Part shown: positions 1 through 8,289 of the stretch, piece by piece
How the letters are laid out: the number at the start of each line of letters is the position of its first letter
Numbering within the stretch: position 1 is the first letter of the stretch
Assembly (NCBI RefSeq): GCF_003731765.1
Contig: NZ_MOAL01000004.1
Location: forward strand, 124,001-188,000
Length of the DNA: 64,000 nt
Source: Pseudomonas chlororaphis
Lineage (GTDB): Bacteria; Pseudomonadota; Gammaproteobacteria; Pseudomonadales; Pseudomonadaceae
Direction: 5' to 3'
Position numbers and translations under genes: made by a program
The notes under the pieces: generated by a model
Seen by the model: the letters and a program-made list of their open reading frames with translations, nothing else
Databases searched by the model: none
What the model was told of the DNA's origin: nothing

Positions 1-168
1 CAAAAGCAGCGTGCGGTCTATGAAGCCTTTCCTCGTTCCAAGTGTGCTCTGGCGTTCAAGGCCATCGCCCAGAAAGTCGATACCTGGCCCCTGCCTGCCA
101 ATCCGCGGGGGCATCTGGAATTTTTTGTCGAGCGGCTTGTGCATCAAACAGCGGGACCGGTTCTATGA
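1..168 (+). CDS. fleN: Flagellar number regulator FleN, C-terminal end (partial)
   Basis: Only the last 55 codons are present, in frame from base 1 and ending with TGA at 166-168. The visible sequence (AVYEAFPRSKCALAFKAIA, then LEFFVERLV) matches the C-terminus of FleN/FlhG, a MinD-like ATPase that limits flagellar number at the pole by opposing FleQ. The ATPase motifs lie before the window. Its stop codon overlaps the fliA start (ATGA), so the two are translationally coupled, as in other pseudomonads. The assignment leans on this position directly before fliA. Confidence 0.85.
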   Translation, partial: QKQRAVYEAFPRSKCALAFKAIAQKVDTWPLPANPRGHLEFFVERLVHQTAGPVL

Positions 169-905
169 CTGCCAGCGGCTATAACCTTTACAAAAAATCG
201 GCGCGTGACAGCCAGTACGAATTGATCGAGCGCTATGCGCCCCTGGTCAAGCGTATCGCCTACCACTTGCTGGCGCGCTTGCCGGCCAGCGTGCAGGTGG
301 AAGACCTGATCCAGGCGGGCATGATCGGCTTGCTCGAAGTGTCGACCAAGTACGACGCCAGCAAGGGCGCGAGTTTCGAGACCTACGCGGGCATCCGTAT
401 CCGTGGCGCGATGCTCGATGAGGTGCGTAAAGGCGATTGGGCACCCCGCTCGGTGCACCGCAATACCCGCATGGTCAGTGACGCGATTCGAGCAATTGAA
501 GCTAAAACCGGTCGCGACGCTAAAGATCATGAAGTTGCGGCCGAACTTGAATTGAGTCTCGACGATTATTACGGGATTTTGAACGACACCTTGGGCAGCC
601 GCCTGTTCAGTTTCGACGACCTGTTGCAGGACGGCGAACATGAAGGGCTGCACGAGGATGGCGCCAGTGCTCATCTCGAGCCGTCGCGCGATCTGGAAGA
701 TGAACGTTTCCAGGCAGCGCTGGCGGATGCGATTGCCAATTTGCCGGAGCGCGAGCGACTGGTGTTGGCGCTGTACTACGACGAAGAGCTGAACCTCAAG
801 GAAATCGGTGAGGTCCTGGGGGTCAGCGAATCGCGGGTCAGCCAGTTACACAGCCAGTGCGCGGCCCGCTTGCGGGGGCGTTTGGGGGAGTGGCGAGCGC
901 GCTGA
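165..905 (+). CDS. fliA: RNA polymerase sigma-28 factor FliA
   Basis: 246 aa from the ATG at 165, which overlaps the fleN stop. Flagellar sigma factor directing late (class IV) genes such as flagellin and chemotaxis genes. Region 2 is recognisable near residues 20-90 (RYAPLVKRIAYHL, then VEDLIQAGMIGLLE and the RIRGAMLDEVRKGDW stretch). Region 4 with its helix-turn-helix lies near residues 185-240 (LPERERLVLALYYDEELNL, then EIGEVLGVSESRVSQ). Length is normal for the family. An in-frame start 123 nt upstream exists but would lie inside fleN and adds residues unlike FliA. The cheY gene follows after about 150 nt containing a 7-bp hairpin at 909-926 without a T-run. Confidence 0.97.
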   Translation: MTASGYNLYKKSARDSQYELIERYAPLVKRIAYHLLARLPASVQVEDLIQAGMIGLLEVSTKYDASKGASFETYAGIRIRGAMLDEVRKGDWAPRSVHRNTRMVSDAIRAIEAKTGRDAKDHEVAAELELSLDDYYGILNDTLGSRLFSFDDLLQDGEHEGLHEDGASAHLEPSRDLEDERFQAALADAIANLPERERLVLALYYDEELNLKEIGEVLGVSESRVSQLHSQCAARLRGRLGEWRAR

Positions 906-1059
906 CAGGCAGTGTGGGGACACTGCGAACAAGAGCGGTTGGGCGTCATGCCAGGCCGTTCTTGTGTTGGGTGCTTCATGCAGTCGTTGAGTGTTACGCC
1001 GTATTGATTGAATGGCGCGTTCAGGTGCTGGGCGCGTTTAAGACTGCTTGGAGGTCGAA

Positions 1060-1443
1060 TTGGACAAGAACATGAAAATCCTCATCGTTGATGACTTCTC
1101 AACGATGCGGCGGATCATTAAGAACCTGTTGCGTGATCTGGGTTTCACCAACACGGTCGAGGCTGACGATGGCACTACCGCTATCCCGGTCCTCAACAGC
1201 GGCAGCATCGACTTTCTGGTAACGGACTGGAACATGCCCGGCATGACCGGCATCGACCTGCTGCGCCACGTGCGCGCCGATGAAAAACTCAAGCACCTGC
1301 CGGTGCTGATGGTGACCGCTGAAGCCAAGCGCGAACAGATCATTGAAGCTGCCCAGGCCGGTGTAAACGGCTATGTGGTCAAACCATTCACGGCCCAGGC
1401 GTTGAAAGAGAAGATCGAAAAAATCTTCGAACGCATCGGTTGA
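1060..1443 (+). CDS. cheY: Chemotaxis response regulator CheY
   Basis: Single receiver domain that carries the signal from CheA to the flagellar motor switch. It has the acidic pair in ILIVDDFS, the phosphoacceptor Asp in VTDWNMPG (residue 52 counted from the internal Met), Thr in MVTAEAKR and Lys in VVKPFTAQ. The start is a choice: the best Shine-Dalgarno (GGAGG, 1050-1054) lies 5 nt before a TTG at 1060, giving 127 aa. Family members are usually annotated from the ATG at 1072 (MKILIVDD, 123 aa here), which has no well-spaced ribosome site. First gene of the cheYZA segment; cheZ begins 22 nt downstream. Confidence 0.95.
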   Translation: MDKNMKILIVDDFSTMRRIIKNLLRDLGFTNTVEADDGTTAIPVLNSGSIDFLVTDWNMPGMTGIDLLRHVRADEKLKHLPVLMVTAEAKREQIIEAAQAGVNGYVVKPFTAQALKEKIEKIFERIG

Positions 1444-1465
1444 TGAATTCCGCCACGGGGGAGCT

Positions 1466-2254
1466 ATGGAGCATAACGAATCTTCATTGGGCGATTTTGA
1501 ATCGACCCTGAAAAAACATGCCCGCGAACTGGTCGAGAGCCTTGAAAAAGGCAAGTTCGGCGACGCTGTGCAACTGATCCATGAGCTCAACCAGACCCGT
1601 GACCGCGGCCTGTACCAGGAAGTCGGCAAGCTCACCCGCGAGCTGCATAGCGCGATCGTCAATTTTCAGATTGACCCGCACATGCCGCAAGCCGAGGAAG
1701 TCTCACAGATCACGGATGCCACCGAGCGCCTGTCCTATGTGGTCAGGCTGACTGAGGCTGCGGCCAACCGCACCATGGACCTGGTCGAAAGCAGCACCCC
1801 GTTGGTCAACAGCCTGAGCACTGATGCCCAGGCCTTGAGCACCGACTGGGGACGCTTTATGCGGCGCGAGGTCGGTGCTGAAGAGTTTCGCGAACTGGCC
1901 CGCCGGGTCGACGGTTTCCTGTCGCGTAGCGCAGAGGAAACCCGCACCGTCTCTGGCCACCTCAACGACATTCTGCTGGCGCAGGATTACCAGGACCTCA
2001 CGGGCCAGGTGATCAAGCGCGTGACCCAATTGGTCACGGAAGTCGAAAGCAATTTGCTCAAACTGGTGCTCATGGCCAGTCAGGTCGACCGTTTTGCCGG
2101 TATCGAACACGACCGCGAATCGATGCTTGCGGAAAAAGATCCGCAAAAACATCTCGCCAAGGGTGAAGGTCCGCAGATTCATGCCGATAAACGGGAAGAC
2201 GTTGTGTCCGGTCAGGACGATGTAGACGATTTGCTTTCCAGCCTTGGATTCTAG
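1466..2254 (+). CDS. cheZ: CheY-phosphate phosphatase CheZ
   Basis: 262 aa with a GGGGGAG ribosome site just upstream of the ATG. CheZ dephosphorylates CheY-P and so ends the tumble or reversal signal. The middle is the long helical bundle typical of the family, with the conserved segment ILLAQDYQDLTGQVIKRV holding the catalytic Gln-containing helix. The extreme C-terminus reads VDDLLSSLGF, the short peptide that docks on CheY in characterised homologues. It lies between cheY and cheA, 12 nt before the cheA start. Confidence 0.96.
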   Translation: MEHNESSLGDFESTLKKHARELVESLEKGKFGDAVQLIHELNQTRDRGLYQEVGKLTRELHSAIVNFQIDPHMPQAEEVSQITDATERLSYVVRLTEAAANRTMDLVESSTPLVNSLSTDAQALSTDWGRFMRREVGAEEFRELARRVDGFLSRSAEETRTVSGHLNDILLAQDYQDLTGQVIKRVTQLVTEVESNLLKLVLMASQVDRFAGIEHDRESMLAEKDPQKHLAKGEGPQIHADKREDVVSGQDDVDDLLSSLGF

Positions 2255-2266
2255 GAGCACCCATTA

Positions 2267-4543
2267 ATGAGCTTCGGCGCCGATGAAGAGATCCTTCAGG
2301 ATTTCCTGGTTGAGGCCGGCGAGATTCTAGAGCAACTGTCCGAACAACTGGTCGAGCTGGAAAGCCGCCCGGATGATGCGGACTTGCTCAATGCAATTTT
2401 TCGCGGTTTTCACACTGTAAAAGGGGGCGCCGGCTTCCTCCAGCTCAATGAGCTGGTGGAGTGCTGCCACATCGCCGAGAACGTCTTCGACATCCTGCGT
2501 AAGGGTGAGCGTCGTGTCGACTCGGAATTGATGGATGTGGTGCTCGAAGCGCTGGACGCGGTCAATGGCATGTTCAGCCAGGTCCGCGAACGCACCGAGA
2601 TCACCGCCGCGACACCGGAATTGCTTGCAGCCCTGGCCCGTCTGGCCGAGCCTGCCGGCGCTGAACCCGAGCCGGTCGCTGCCGTGGTCGAGGAAAGCGT
2701 CGAGCCCGTCGCCGAGAGCGAATCGGGCGATATCACCGATAACGAATTCGAACTGCTGCTGGACTCCCTGAACACCGCCAAAGCCGAGGCTGCGGCCCCG
2801 GCGGCAGTGGCACCGGCTGCGGGTGGCGATGCCGCCAGCGACGAAATCACCGATGCCGAGTTCGAGTCCCTGTTGGATCAGTTGCACGGCAAAGGCCAGT
2901 TCGCGCCGGACGCCGTGGTCATGGCCAGCGAGTCGCCCGCTCCGGGCGCGAAACCGGCCGGTGACGAAATCACTGACGACGAATTCGAAGCGCTGCTGGA
3001 CCAGTTGCACGGCAAGGGCAACTTTGCCGTCGAAGCCCTCGACTCCGCAGTGGCTTCGGTGCCGGCTGCGGCCGCACCTACAGCGGCAGCCGCGGGCGGC
3101 GACCTGATCAGCGATCACGAATTCGAAGCGTTGCTCGATGAGCTGCACGGTAAAGGCAAGTTCACCGAAGTGGCCGGCGCGACCGGCGCTGTCGCGTCCA
3201 CCCAGGCACCGGCGGCTGTTGTCAGCGCACCGGCAGCTGTGGCCAAGCCAGAAGCGAAGAAACCCGAGCCCAAGGCAGAACCCGCCAAGCCAGCGGCAGC
3301 CGCTGCACCTGCTGCCGCTCCGGCGCCAGCCCGTGCAGCCGCAGCACCACCGCCGGAAAAACCTGCCAGCGAAGCTGAAACCACTGTACGTGTCGATACG
3401 GCGCGGCTCGACGAGATCATGAACATGGTCGGCGAGCTGGTGCTGGTGCGTAACCGTCTGGTGCGCCTGGGCCTCAACAGTGGCGACGAAGCCATGTCCA
3501 AGGCGGTGTCGAACCTGGACGTGGTGACCGCTGACTTGCAGACCGCGGTGATGAAGACCCGGATGCAGCCGATCAAGAAAGTCTTTGGCCGCTTCCCACG
3601 TCTGGTTCGTGACTTGGCGCGGCAGTTGAAGAAAGAGATCAACCTGGAGCTGGTTGGTGAAGAAACCGACCTCGACAAGAACCTTGTCGAGGCCCTGGCC
3701 GACCCGCTGGTCCACTTGGTGCGCAACGCGGTCGACCACGGTATCGAGTCGCCGGAAGAGCGCGAAGCGTCGGGCAAGGCCCGGGGCGGCAAAGTGGTGC
3801 TGGCAGCCGAACAGGAAGGCGACCACATCCTGCTGTCGATTTCCGATGACGGCAAAGGCATGGACCCTAATGTCCTGCGTTCCATCGCGGTCAAGCGCGG
3901 TGTGATGGACAAGGACGCCGCCGACCGTTTGAGCGACACCGAGTGCTACAACCTGATCTTCGCCCCGGGCTTCTCGACCAAGACCGAGATTTCCGACGTG
4001 TCCGGGCGTGGCGTGGGCATGGACGTGGTGAAAACCAAGATTTCCCAGCTCAACGGTTCGATCAACATCTACTCGACCAAGGGCCAGGGCTCGAAGATCG
4101 TCATCAAGGTGCCGTTGACCTTGGCGATCATGCCGACCCTGATGGTCATGCTGGGCAACCAGGCTTTTGCCTTCCCGCTGGTCAACGTCAACGAGATCTT
4201 CCACCTCGACCTGTCGCGCACCAATGTGGTCGACGGTCAGGAAGTGGTCATCGTCCGCGACAAGGCGTTGCCGCTGTTCTACCTCAAGCGCTGGCTGGTC
4301 AGCTCTGCCGCTCATGAAGAGCAGCGCGAAGGCCACGTGGTGATCCTTTCGGTGGGCACTCAGCGGATCGGCTTCGTCGTCGATCAGTTGGTGGGCCAGG
4401 AAGAAGTGGTCATCAAGCCATTGGGCAAAATGCTCCAGGGAACCCCGGGCATGTCCGGCGCCACCATCACCGGTGACGGCCGCATCGCCTTGATTCTTGA
4501 TGTTCCGAGCATGCTCAAGCGTTACGCCGCACGGCGTATTTGA
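2267..4543 (+). CDS. cheA: Chemotaxis histidine kinase CheA
   Basis: 758 aa. The N-terminal HPt domain has the phosphorylated His49 (FRGFHTVKGG). A long Ala/Pro-rich linker (about residues 130-370) follows and contains four copies of an acidic motif of the type I-[TS]-D-x-E-F-E-x-L-L-D-x-L (DNA 2729-3169). The dimerisation domain begins near VRVDTARLDEIMN. The kinase domain has the N box (LVHLVRNAVDHG), DDGKGMD and GRGVGMDVV. The C-terminal CheW-like domain begins near TLAIMPTLMVM. The linker repeats resemble the array-localisation (LID) segment described for polar CheA proteins that bind ParP, and a ParP-like gene lies downstream. That functional link is inference. Confidence 0.97.
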   Translation: MSFGADEEILQDFLVEAGEILEQLSEQLVELESRPDDADLLNAIFRGFHTVKGGAGFLQLNELVECCHIAENVFDILRKGERRVDSELMDVVLEALDAVNGMFSQVRERTEITAATPELLAALARLAEPAGAEPEPVAAVVEESVEPVAESESGDITDNEFELLLDSLNTAKAEAAAPAAVAPAAGGDAASDEITDAEFESLLDQLHGKGQFAPDAVVMASESPAPGAKPAGDEITDDEFEALLDQLHGKGNFAVEALDSAVASVPAAAAPTAAAAGGDLISDHEFEALLDELHGKGKFTEVAGATGAVASTQAPAAVVSAPAAVAKPEAKKPEPKAEPAKPAAAAAPAAAPAPARAAAAPPPEKPASEAETTVRVDTARLDEIMNMVGELVLVRNRLVRLGLNSGDEAMSKAVSNLDVVTADLQTAVMKTRMQPIKKVFGRFPRLVRDLARQLKKEINLELVGEETDLDKNLVEALADPLVHLVRNAVDHGIESPEEREASGKARGGKVVLAAEQEGDHILLSISDDGKGMDPNVLRSIAVKRGVMDKDAADRLSDTECYNLIFAPGFSTKTEISDVSGRGVGMDVVKTKISQLNGSINIYSTKGQGSKIVIKVPLTLAIMPTLMVMLGNQAFAFPLVNVNEIFHLDLSRTNVVDGQEVVIVRDKALPLFYLKRWLVSSAAHEEQREGHVVILSVGTQRIGFVVDQLVGQEEVVIKPLGKMLQGTPGMSGATITGDGRIALILDVPSMLKRYAARRI
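2729..3169 (+). repeat. Four degenerate tandem protein-coding repeats in the CheA linker
   Basis: Four units start at 2729, 2840, 2963 and 3101. They encode DITDNEFELLLDSL, DEITDAEFESLLDQLHGKG, DEITDDEFEALLDQLHGKG and DLISDHEFEALLDELHGKG, separated by Ala/Pro/Val-rich spacers of roughly 20-30 residues. Units 1, 3 and 4 share GAATTCGA at DNA level. Units 2-4 share the LHGKG tail and a following G-[QNK]-F. The first unit lacks that tail. The pattern suggests repeated duplication of a short docking helix. Confidence 0.85.
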
Positions 4544-4548
4544 TTTAC

Positions 4549-4575
4549 GGCGGCGGGGCGATCTGTCTCGCCGCC
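4549..4575 (+). other. Hairpin between cheA and cheB
   Basis: Inverted arms GGCGGCG (4549-4555) and CGCCGCC (4569-4575) fill the 45-nt cheA-cheB spacer and end a few bases before the cheB ribosome site (GGAG, 4580-4583). There is no T-run, so it is more likely an RNA-processing or stability element than a terminator. Confidence 0.4.
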
Positions 4576-4588
4576 TAATGGAGTGTTT

Positions 4589-5725
4589 ATGGCAGTCAAA
4601 GTCCTGGTGGTGGATGATTCGGGGTTTTTCCGCCGCCGCGTCTCGGAAATTCTTTCAGCGGATTCGAATATCCAGGTCGTCGGTACGGCGACCAACGGTA
4701 AAGAGGCGATCGATCAGGCCCTGGCCCTCAAGCCGGACGTGATCACCATGGACTACGAGATGCCGATGATGGATGGCATCACGGCGGTGCGGCATATCAT
4801 GCAGCGCTGCCCGACTCCGGTATTGATGTTCTCTTCCCTGACCCACGAAGGCGCGCGAGTCACCCTCGATGCGTTGGACGCCGGGGCGGTTGACTTTCTG
4901 CCGAAGAATTTCGAAGACATCTCGCGCAATCCCGAGAAGGTCAAGCAGTTGCTGTGCGAGAAGGTTCACAGCATCTCCCGCAGTAACCGTCGTTTCAGCA
5001 GCTACAGCGCCCCGGCGCCTGTGGCCGCTCCTGCTCCCGCGCCGACTCCAGCCGCATCGAGCACCAGCAGTTTTGGCAGCAGTGCGCCTGTACGTCCGGC
5101 ACCCGCTCCAGCCCCGGCGCCTGCCCGTGCTGCCGTTGGTTCGTCGTCCGTGCCCAAGCGCAAGGCCTACAAGCTGGTGGCGATTGGTACCTCCACCGGT
5201 GGCCCTGTGGCCTTGCAGCGGGTCCTGACCCAACTGCCGGCCAACTTCCCCGCGCCCATCGTACTGATCCAGCACATGCCGGCGGCCTTTACCAAGGCCT
5301 TTGCCGAGCGTCTGGACAAGCTGTGCCGCATCAGCGTCAAGGAAGCCGAGGATGGTGACATCCTGCGTCCGGGCCTGGCGCTGTTGGCCCCTGGTGGCAA
5401 GCAGATGATGATCGATGGCCGCGGTGCGGTGAAAATCCTCCCGGGCGATGAGCGTCTGAACTACAAGCCGTGCGTGGACATCACCTTCGGTTCCGCGGCC
5501 AAGTCCTACGGCGACAAAGTTCTGGCGGTGGTTCTCACTGGCATGGGCGCCGACGGTCGTGAAGGCGCGCGCCTGCTCAAGCAGGGCGGCAGCGCGGTCT
5601 GGGCTCAGGATGAAGCCAGCTGCGTGATCTACGGCATGCCGATGGCAATCGTCAAAGCGGACCTGGCAGACGCCGTGTACGGCCTGGACGATATCGGCAA
5701 GCACCTGGTCGAGGCCTGTCTCTGA
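4589..5725 (+). CDS. cheB: Chemoreceptor methylesterase CheB
   Basis: 378 aa from the ATG at 4589, preceded by GGAG. Removes methyl groups from (and deamidates) chemoreceptor glutamates when phosphorylated by CheA, giving adaptation. The N-terminal receiver domain has VDDSGF and phosphoacceptor Asp55 (ITMDYEMP). An Ala/Pro/Ser linker spans about residues 138-190. The catalytic domain has the triad Ser202 (IGTSTGGP), His229 (LIQHMP) and Asp322 (GMGADGRE). The stop overlaps the motC start by one base (TGATG). There is no cheR in the window; in Pseudomonas cheR is usually elsewhere. Confidence 0.97.
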   Translation: MAVKVLVVDDSGFFRRRVSEILSADSNIQVVGTATNGKEAIDQALALKPDVITMDYEMPMMDGITAVRHIMQRCPTPVLMFSSLTHEGARVTLDALDAGAVDFLPKNFEDISRNPEKVKQLLCEKVHSISRSNRRFSSYSAPAPVAAPAPAPTPAASSTSSFGSSAPVRPAPAPAPAPARAAVGSSSVPKRKAYKLVAIGTSTGGPVALQRVLTQLPANFPAPIVLIQHMPAAFTKAFAERLDKLCRISVKEAEDGDILRPGLALLAPGGKQMMIDGRGAVKILPGDERLNYKPCVDITFGSAAKSYGDKVLAVVLTGMGADGREGARLLKQGGSAVWAQDEASCVIYGMPMAIVKADLADAVYGLDDIGKHLVEACL

Positions 5726-6465
5726 TGGATGTGCTCAGCCTTATCGGGATCATCATGGCGTTCGTCGCCATCATCGGTGGCAACTACCTGGAAGGTGGGC
5801 ACCTGTCGGCCCTGGCCAACGGTCCGGCGGCGCTGATCGTGCTTGGCGGCACCATTGGCGCGGCGTTGTTGCAGTCGCCCCTGAGCGCGTTCAAACGCGC
5901 GATGCAGATCGTGGTGTGGATCCTGTTTCCGCCGCGTGTCGACCTGCCGGGTGGCATCGATCGGGTGGTGAACTGGAGCCTGACCGCCCGCAAGGAAGGC
6001 CTGCTGGGCCTGGAAGGCGTGGCGGATGCCGAGCCTGACAACTACTCGCGCAAAGGCCTGCAGTTGCTGGTGGACGGGGCCGAACCCGAAGCCATCCGCA
6101 GCATCCTGGAAGTGGACTTCTACACCCAGGAAAGCCGTGATATCGAAGCGGCCAAAGTCTTTGAAAGCATGGGCGGCTACGCGCCGACCATCGGCATCAT
6201 CGGTGCGGTCATGGGCCTGATCCATGTCATGGGCAACCTGGCCGATCCGTCGCAACTGGGCAGCGGTATTGCCGTGGCCTTCGTCGCCACCATCTACGGC
6301 GTGGCCAGTGCCAACCTGGTGCTGCTGCCGGTGGCCGCCAAGCTCAAGTCGATTGCCCTGCGCCAGTCCCGTTACCGGGAAATGCTGCTCGAAGGTATTT
6401 TGTCGATCGCCGAAGGTGAGAACCCTCGTTCCATCGAGTTGAAGCTGCAAGGCTTCATGGATTGA
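5725..6465 (+). CDS. motC: Flagellar motor stator protein MotC (MotA family)
   Basis: 246 aa integral membrane protein of the MotA/ExbB/TolQ superfamily: a transmembrane segment at the N-terminus (LSLIGIIMAFVAIIGG), a second near residues 30-50, a cytoplasmic loop, and a helix pair near residues 150-205 (APTIGIIGAVMGLIHVM and IAVAFVATIYGVASANL). MotC forms the second proton-driven stator with MotD in Pseudomonas, the other being MotAB encoded elsewhere. Its start overlaps the cheB stop and motD follows 15 nt later. Confidence 0.95.
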   Translation: MDVLSLIGIIMAFVAIIGGNYLEGGHLSALANGPAALIVLGGTIGAALLQSPLSAFKRAMQIVVWILFPPRVDLPGGIDRVVNWSLTARKEGLLGLEGVADAEPDNYSRKGLQLLVDGAEPEAIRSILEVDFYTQESRDIEAAKVFESMGGYAPTIGIIGAVMGLIHVMGNLADPSQLGSGIAVAFVATIYGVASANLVLLPVAAKLKSIALRQSRYREMLLEGILSIAEGENPRSIELKLQGFMD

Positions 6466-6480
6466 TGGGGAGAATGAACC

Positions 6481-7365
6481 ATGGCTCGTCGTCGCCAACC
6501 TGAAGAGCACGTCAACCACGAACGCTGGCTGGTGTCCTACGCGGACTTCATCACCTTGCTGTTCGCATTTTTCGTGGTCATGTACTCCATCTCCTCGATC
6601 AACGAGGGCAAGTACAAGGTGATCTCCGAGGCGCTGATCGGCGTGTTCACCGATTCGGATCGGGCCCTGAAGCCGATCCCCATCGGTGACGAGCGGCCGA
6701 AGACCGTGACCCCGGCCAAACCCCTGGTCAAGGACAGCGACGAGACCGATGCCGGCATCGCCGGCGCCAGCGACCCGCTCAAGAGCATCGCCGATGACAT
6801 CAGCGCGGCTTTTGGCGACCTCATCAGCTCCAACCAGATGACCGTGCGTGGCAACGAGTTGTGGGTCGAGATCGAACTCAACTCCAGCCTGTTGTTCGGC
6901 AGCGGCGACGCCATGCCCAGTGATTTGGCGTTCAACATCATCGACAAGGTGGCGAAGGTCCTGAAGCCCTTCGACAACCCGGTCCACGTCGAAGGCTTTA
7001 CCGACAATCAGCCGATCCAGACGGCCCAGTACCCGACCAACTGGGAGCTGTCCTCGGCCCGTTCGGCGAGCATCGTGCGCATGCTGGCGATGCAGGGTGT
7101 GAACCCGGCGCGCATGGCTTCCGTGGGTTACGGCGAGTTCCAGCCCGTGGCCAACAACGCGACGGCCGAAGGCCGTGCGCGTAATCGCCGGGTGGTGCTG
7201 GTGGTCTCGCGCAACCTCGACGTGCGTCGCAGCCTGACCGGTACCGGTACGGCCAATGCGACCCCCGACGCGGCGTTGCGACGTGCTGGCACACAAACTG
7301 CACCAACCCCCGTCAAGACGCCGGTGCCGGGGAGTGCCGTCAATTCTCCGTCACCCGCTTTATAA
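6481..7365 (+). CDS. motD: Flagellar motor stator protein MotD (MotB family)
   Basis: 294 aa. The N-terminal plug and single transmembrane helix contain the proton-carrying Asp (SYADFITLLFAFF). The C-terminal OmpA-like peptidoglycan-binding domain has VEGFTDNQP, NWELSSARSASIVRML and the final RARNRRVVLVV. A low-complexity Thr/Pro/Ala tail follows. Partner of MotC in the second stator complex. A GGGGAG ribosome site precedes the ATG. The gene ends 51 nt before parA. Confidence 0.95.
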   Translation: MARRRQPEEHVNHERWLVSYADFITLLFAFFVVMYSISSINEGKYKVISEALIGVFTDSDRALKPIPIGDERPKTVTPAKPLVKDSDETDAGIAGASDPLKSIADDISAAFGDLISSNQMTVRGNELWVEIELNSSLLFGSGDAMPSDLAFNIIDKVAKVLKPFDNPVHVEGFTDNQPIQTAQYPTNWELSSARSASIVRMLAMQGVNPARMASVGYGEFQPVANNATAEGRARNRRVVLVVSRNLDVRRSLTGTGTANATPDAALRRAGTQTAPTPVKTPVPGSAVNSPSPAL

Positions 7366-7380
7366 CTGAGCGCTATTTCT

Positions 7381-7401
7381 CGGCAGGCTCTGCGCCTGCC
7401 G
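7381..7401 (+). other. Hairpin abutting the parA ribosome-binding site
   Basis: Perfect 7-bp arms CGGCAGG (7381-7387) and CCTGCCG (7395-7401) sit between motD and parA. The 3' arm runs straight into the Shine-Dalgarno GGGAGG (about 7401-7406). It could modulate parA translation or mark an RNA processing point; no T-run follows. Confidence 0.4.
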
Positions 7402-7416
7402 GGAGGAACAATTCCA

Positions 7417-8205
7417 ATGAGAGTCTGGGCAGTCGCCAATCAAAAGGGTGGTGTTGGTAAAACCACCAGTTCCATCGCTTTAGCCGGTTTGCTGGCTGAG
7501 GCGGGCAAGCGCGTGGTCATGGTCGACCTTGACCCCCACGGCTCCATGACCAGTTATTTTGGCTATGACCCCGACAGCCTTGAACACAGTTGCTATGACT
7601 TGTTCCTGCATCGCGGCAGCGTGCCCCAGGACCTGCCGGGGCAGTTGCTGCTGTCCACCAGCGACGAACGTATTTCCCTGCTGCCCTCCAGCACCGCCCT
7701 GGCGACTCTGGAGCGTCAGTCGCCCGGCCAGAGCGGCTTGGGCCTGGTGATCGCCAAGAGCCTGGCGCAGTTGTGGCAGGACTTCGATTACGCCGTGATC
7801 GACAGCCCGCCGTTGCTGGGCGTGCTGATGGTCAATGCCTTGGCGGCCAGCCAGCAGTTGGTGATCCCGGTGCAGACCGAGCACTTGGCGGTCAAGGGCC
7901 TGGAGCGCATGGTCAACACCCTGGCAATGATCAACCGCTCGCGTAAACAACCGCTGCCATTCAGCATCGTGCCCACCCTGTTCGACCGGCGGACCCAGGC
8001 GTCCCTGGGTACCCTGCGGGTGTTGCGCGACAAGTTTCCCGATGAGATCTGGCAGGGCTACATCCCGGTGGACACGCGCCTGCGGGATGCCAGCCGAGCA
8101 GGCCTCACGCCTTCGCAGTTCGACGGCAAGAGCCGCGGCATCCTGGCTTACCGCGCCTTGCTCAAACACCTGCTGGCCCAGCAGCTTGTGGCGCAGGTGG
8201 CCTGA
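7417..8205 (+). CDS. ParA-family ATPase of the chemotaxis operon (ParC-like)
   Basis: 262 aa. Deviant Walker A motif KGGVGKTTSS near the N-terminus, the VDLDPHG switch, and the YAVIDSPP Walker B region identify a MinD/ParA-type ATPase. A ParA encoded inside a che operon of a polar flagellate is known to place chemotaxis arrays at the cell pole and to help their inheritance (ParC in Vibrio, the PA1462 type in Pseudomonas). It is unlikely to act in chromosome segregation, since no parB or parS-like partner is nearby. The ATG at 7417 follows a strong GGGAGG. Confidence 0.93.
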   Translation: MRVWAVANQKGGVGKTTSSIALAGLLAEAGKRVVMVDLDPHGSMTSYFGYDPDSLEHSCYDLFLHRGSVPQDLPGQLLLSTSDERISLLPSSTALATLERQSPGQSGLGLVIAKSLAQLWQDFDYAVIDSPPLLGVLMVNALAASQQLVIPVQTEHLAVKGLERMVNTLAMINRSRKQPLPFSIVPTLFDRRTQASLGTLRVLRDKFPDEIWQGYIPVDTRLRDASRAGLTPSQFDGKSRGILAYRALLKHLLAQQLVAQVA

Positions 8206-8245
8206 CGTGGTTCTTCACTCAAGTCTGTTGGTGCTCGTGCCGATA

Positions 8246-8276
8246 ACCACCACAGGTCTCTGTGGCGGGGTTTTTT
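8246..8276 (+). terminator. Terminator-like hairpin inside the che operon
   Basis: Stem CCACAG (8249-8254) with CTGTGG (8259-8264), extendable past one mismatch, is followed by CGGGG and six T residues (8271-8276). This is intrinsic-terminator architecture, yet it lies between parA and the ParP-like gene, which should be co-transcribed. It may be a partial terminator that lowers downstream expression. Confidence 0.5.
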
Positions 8277-8289
8277 CGTGGGCATCCTT

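Noticed and set aside
909..926. Hairpin after fliA as a terminator
   Set aside because: 7-bp stem but no T-run follows, and cheY expression from upstream transcription is plausible.
998..1010. Possible sigma-28 (FliA) promoter before cheY (GCCGTATT as -10)
   Set aside because: No TAAA-type -35 at the required spacing; the -10 deviates at three positions.
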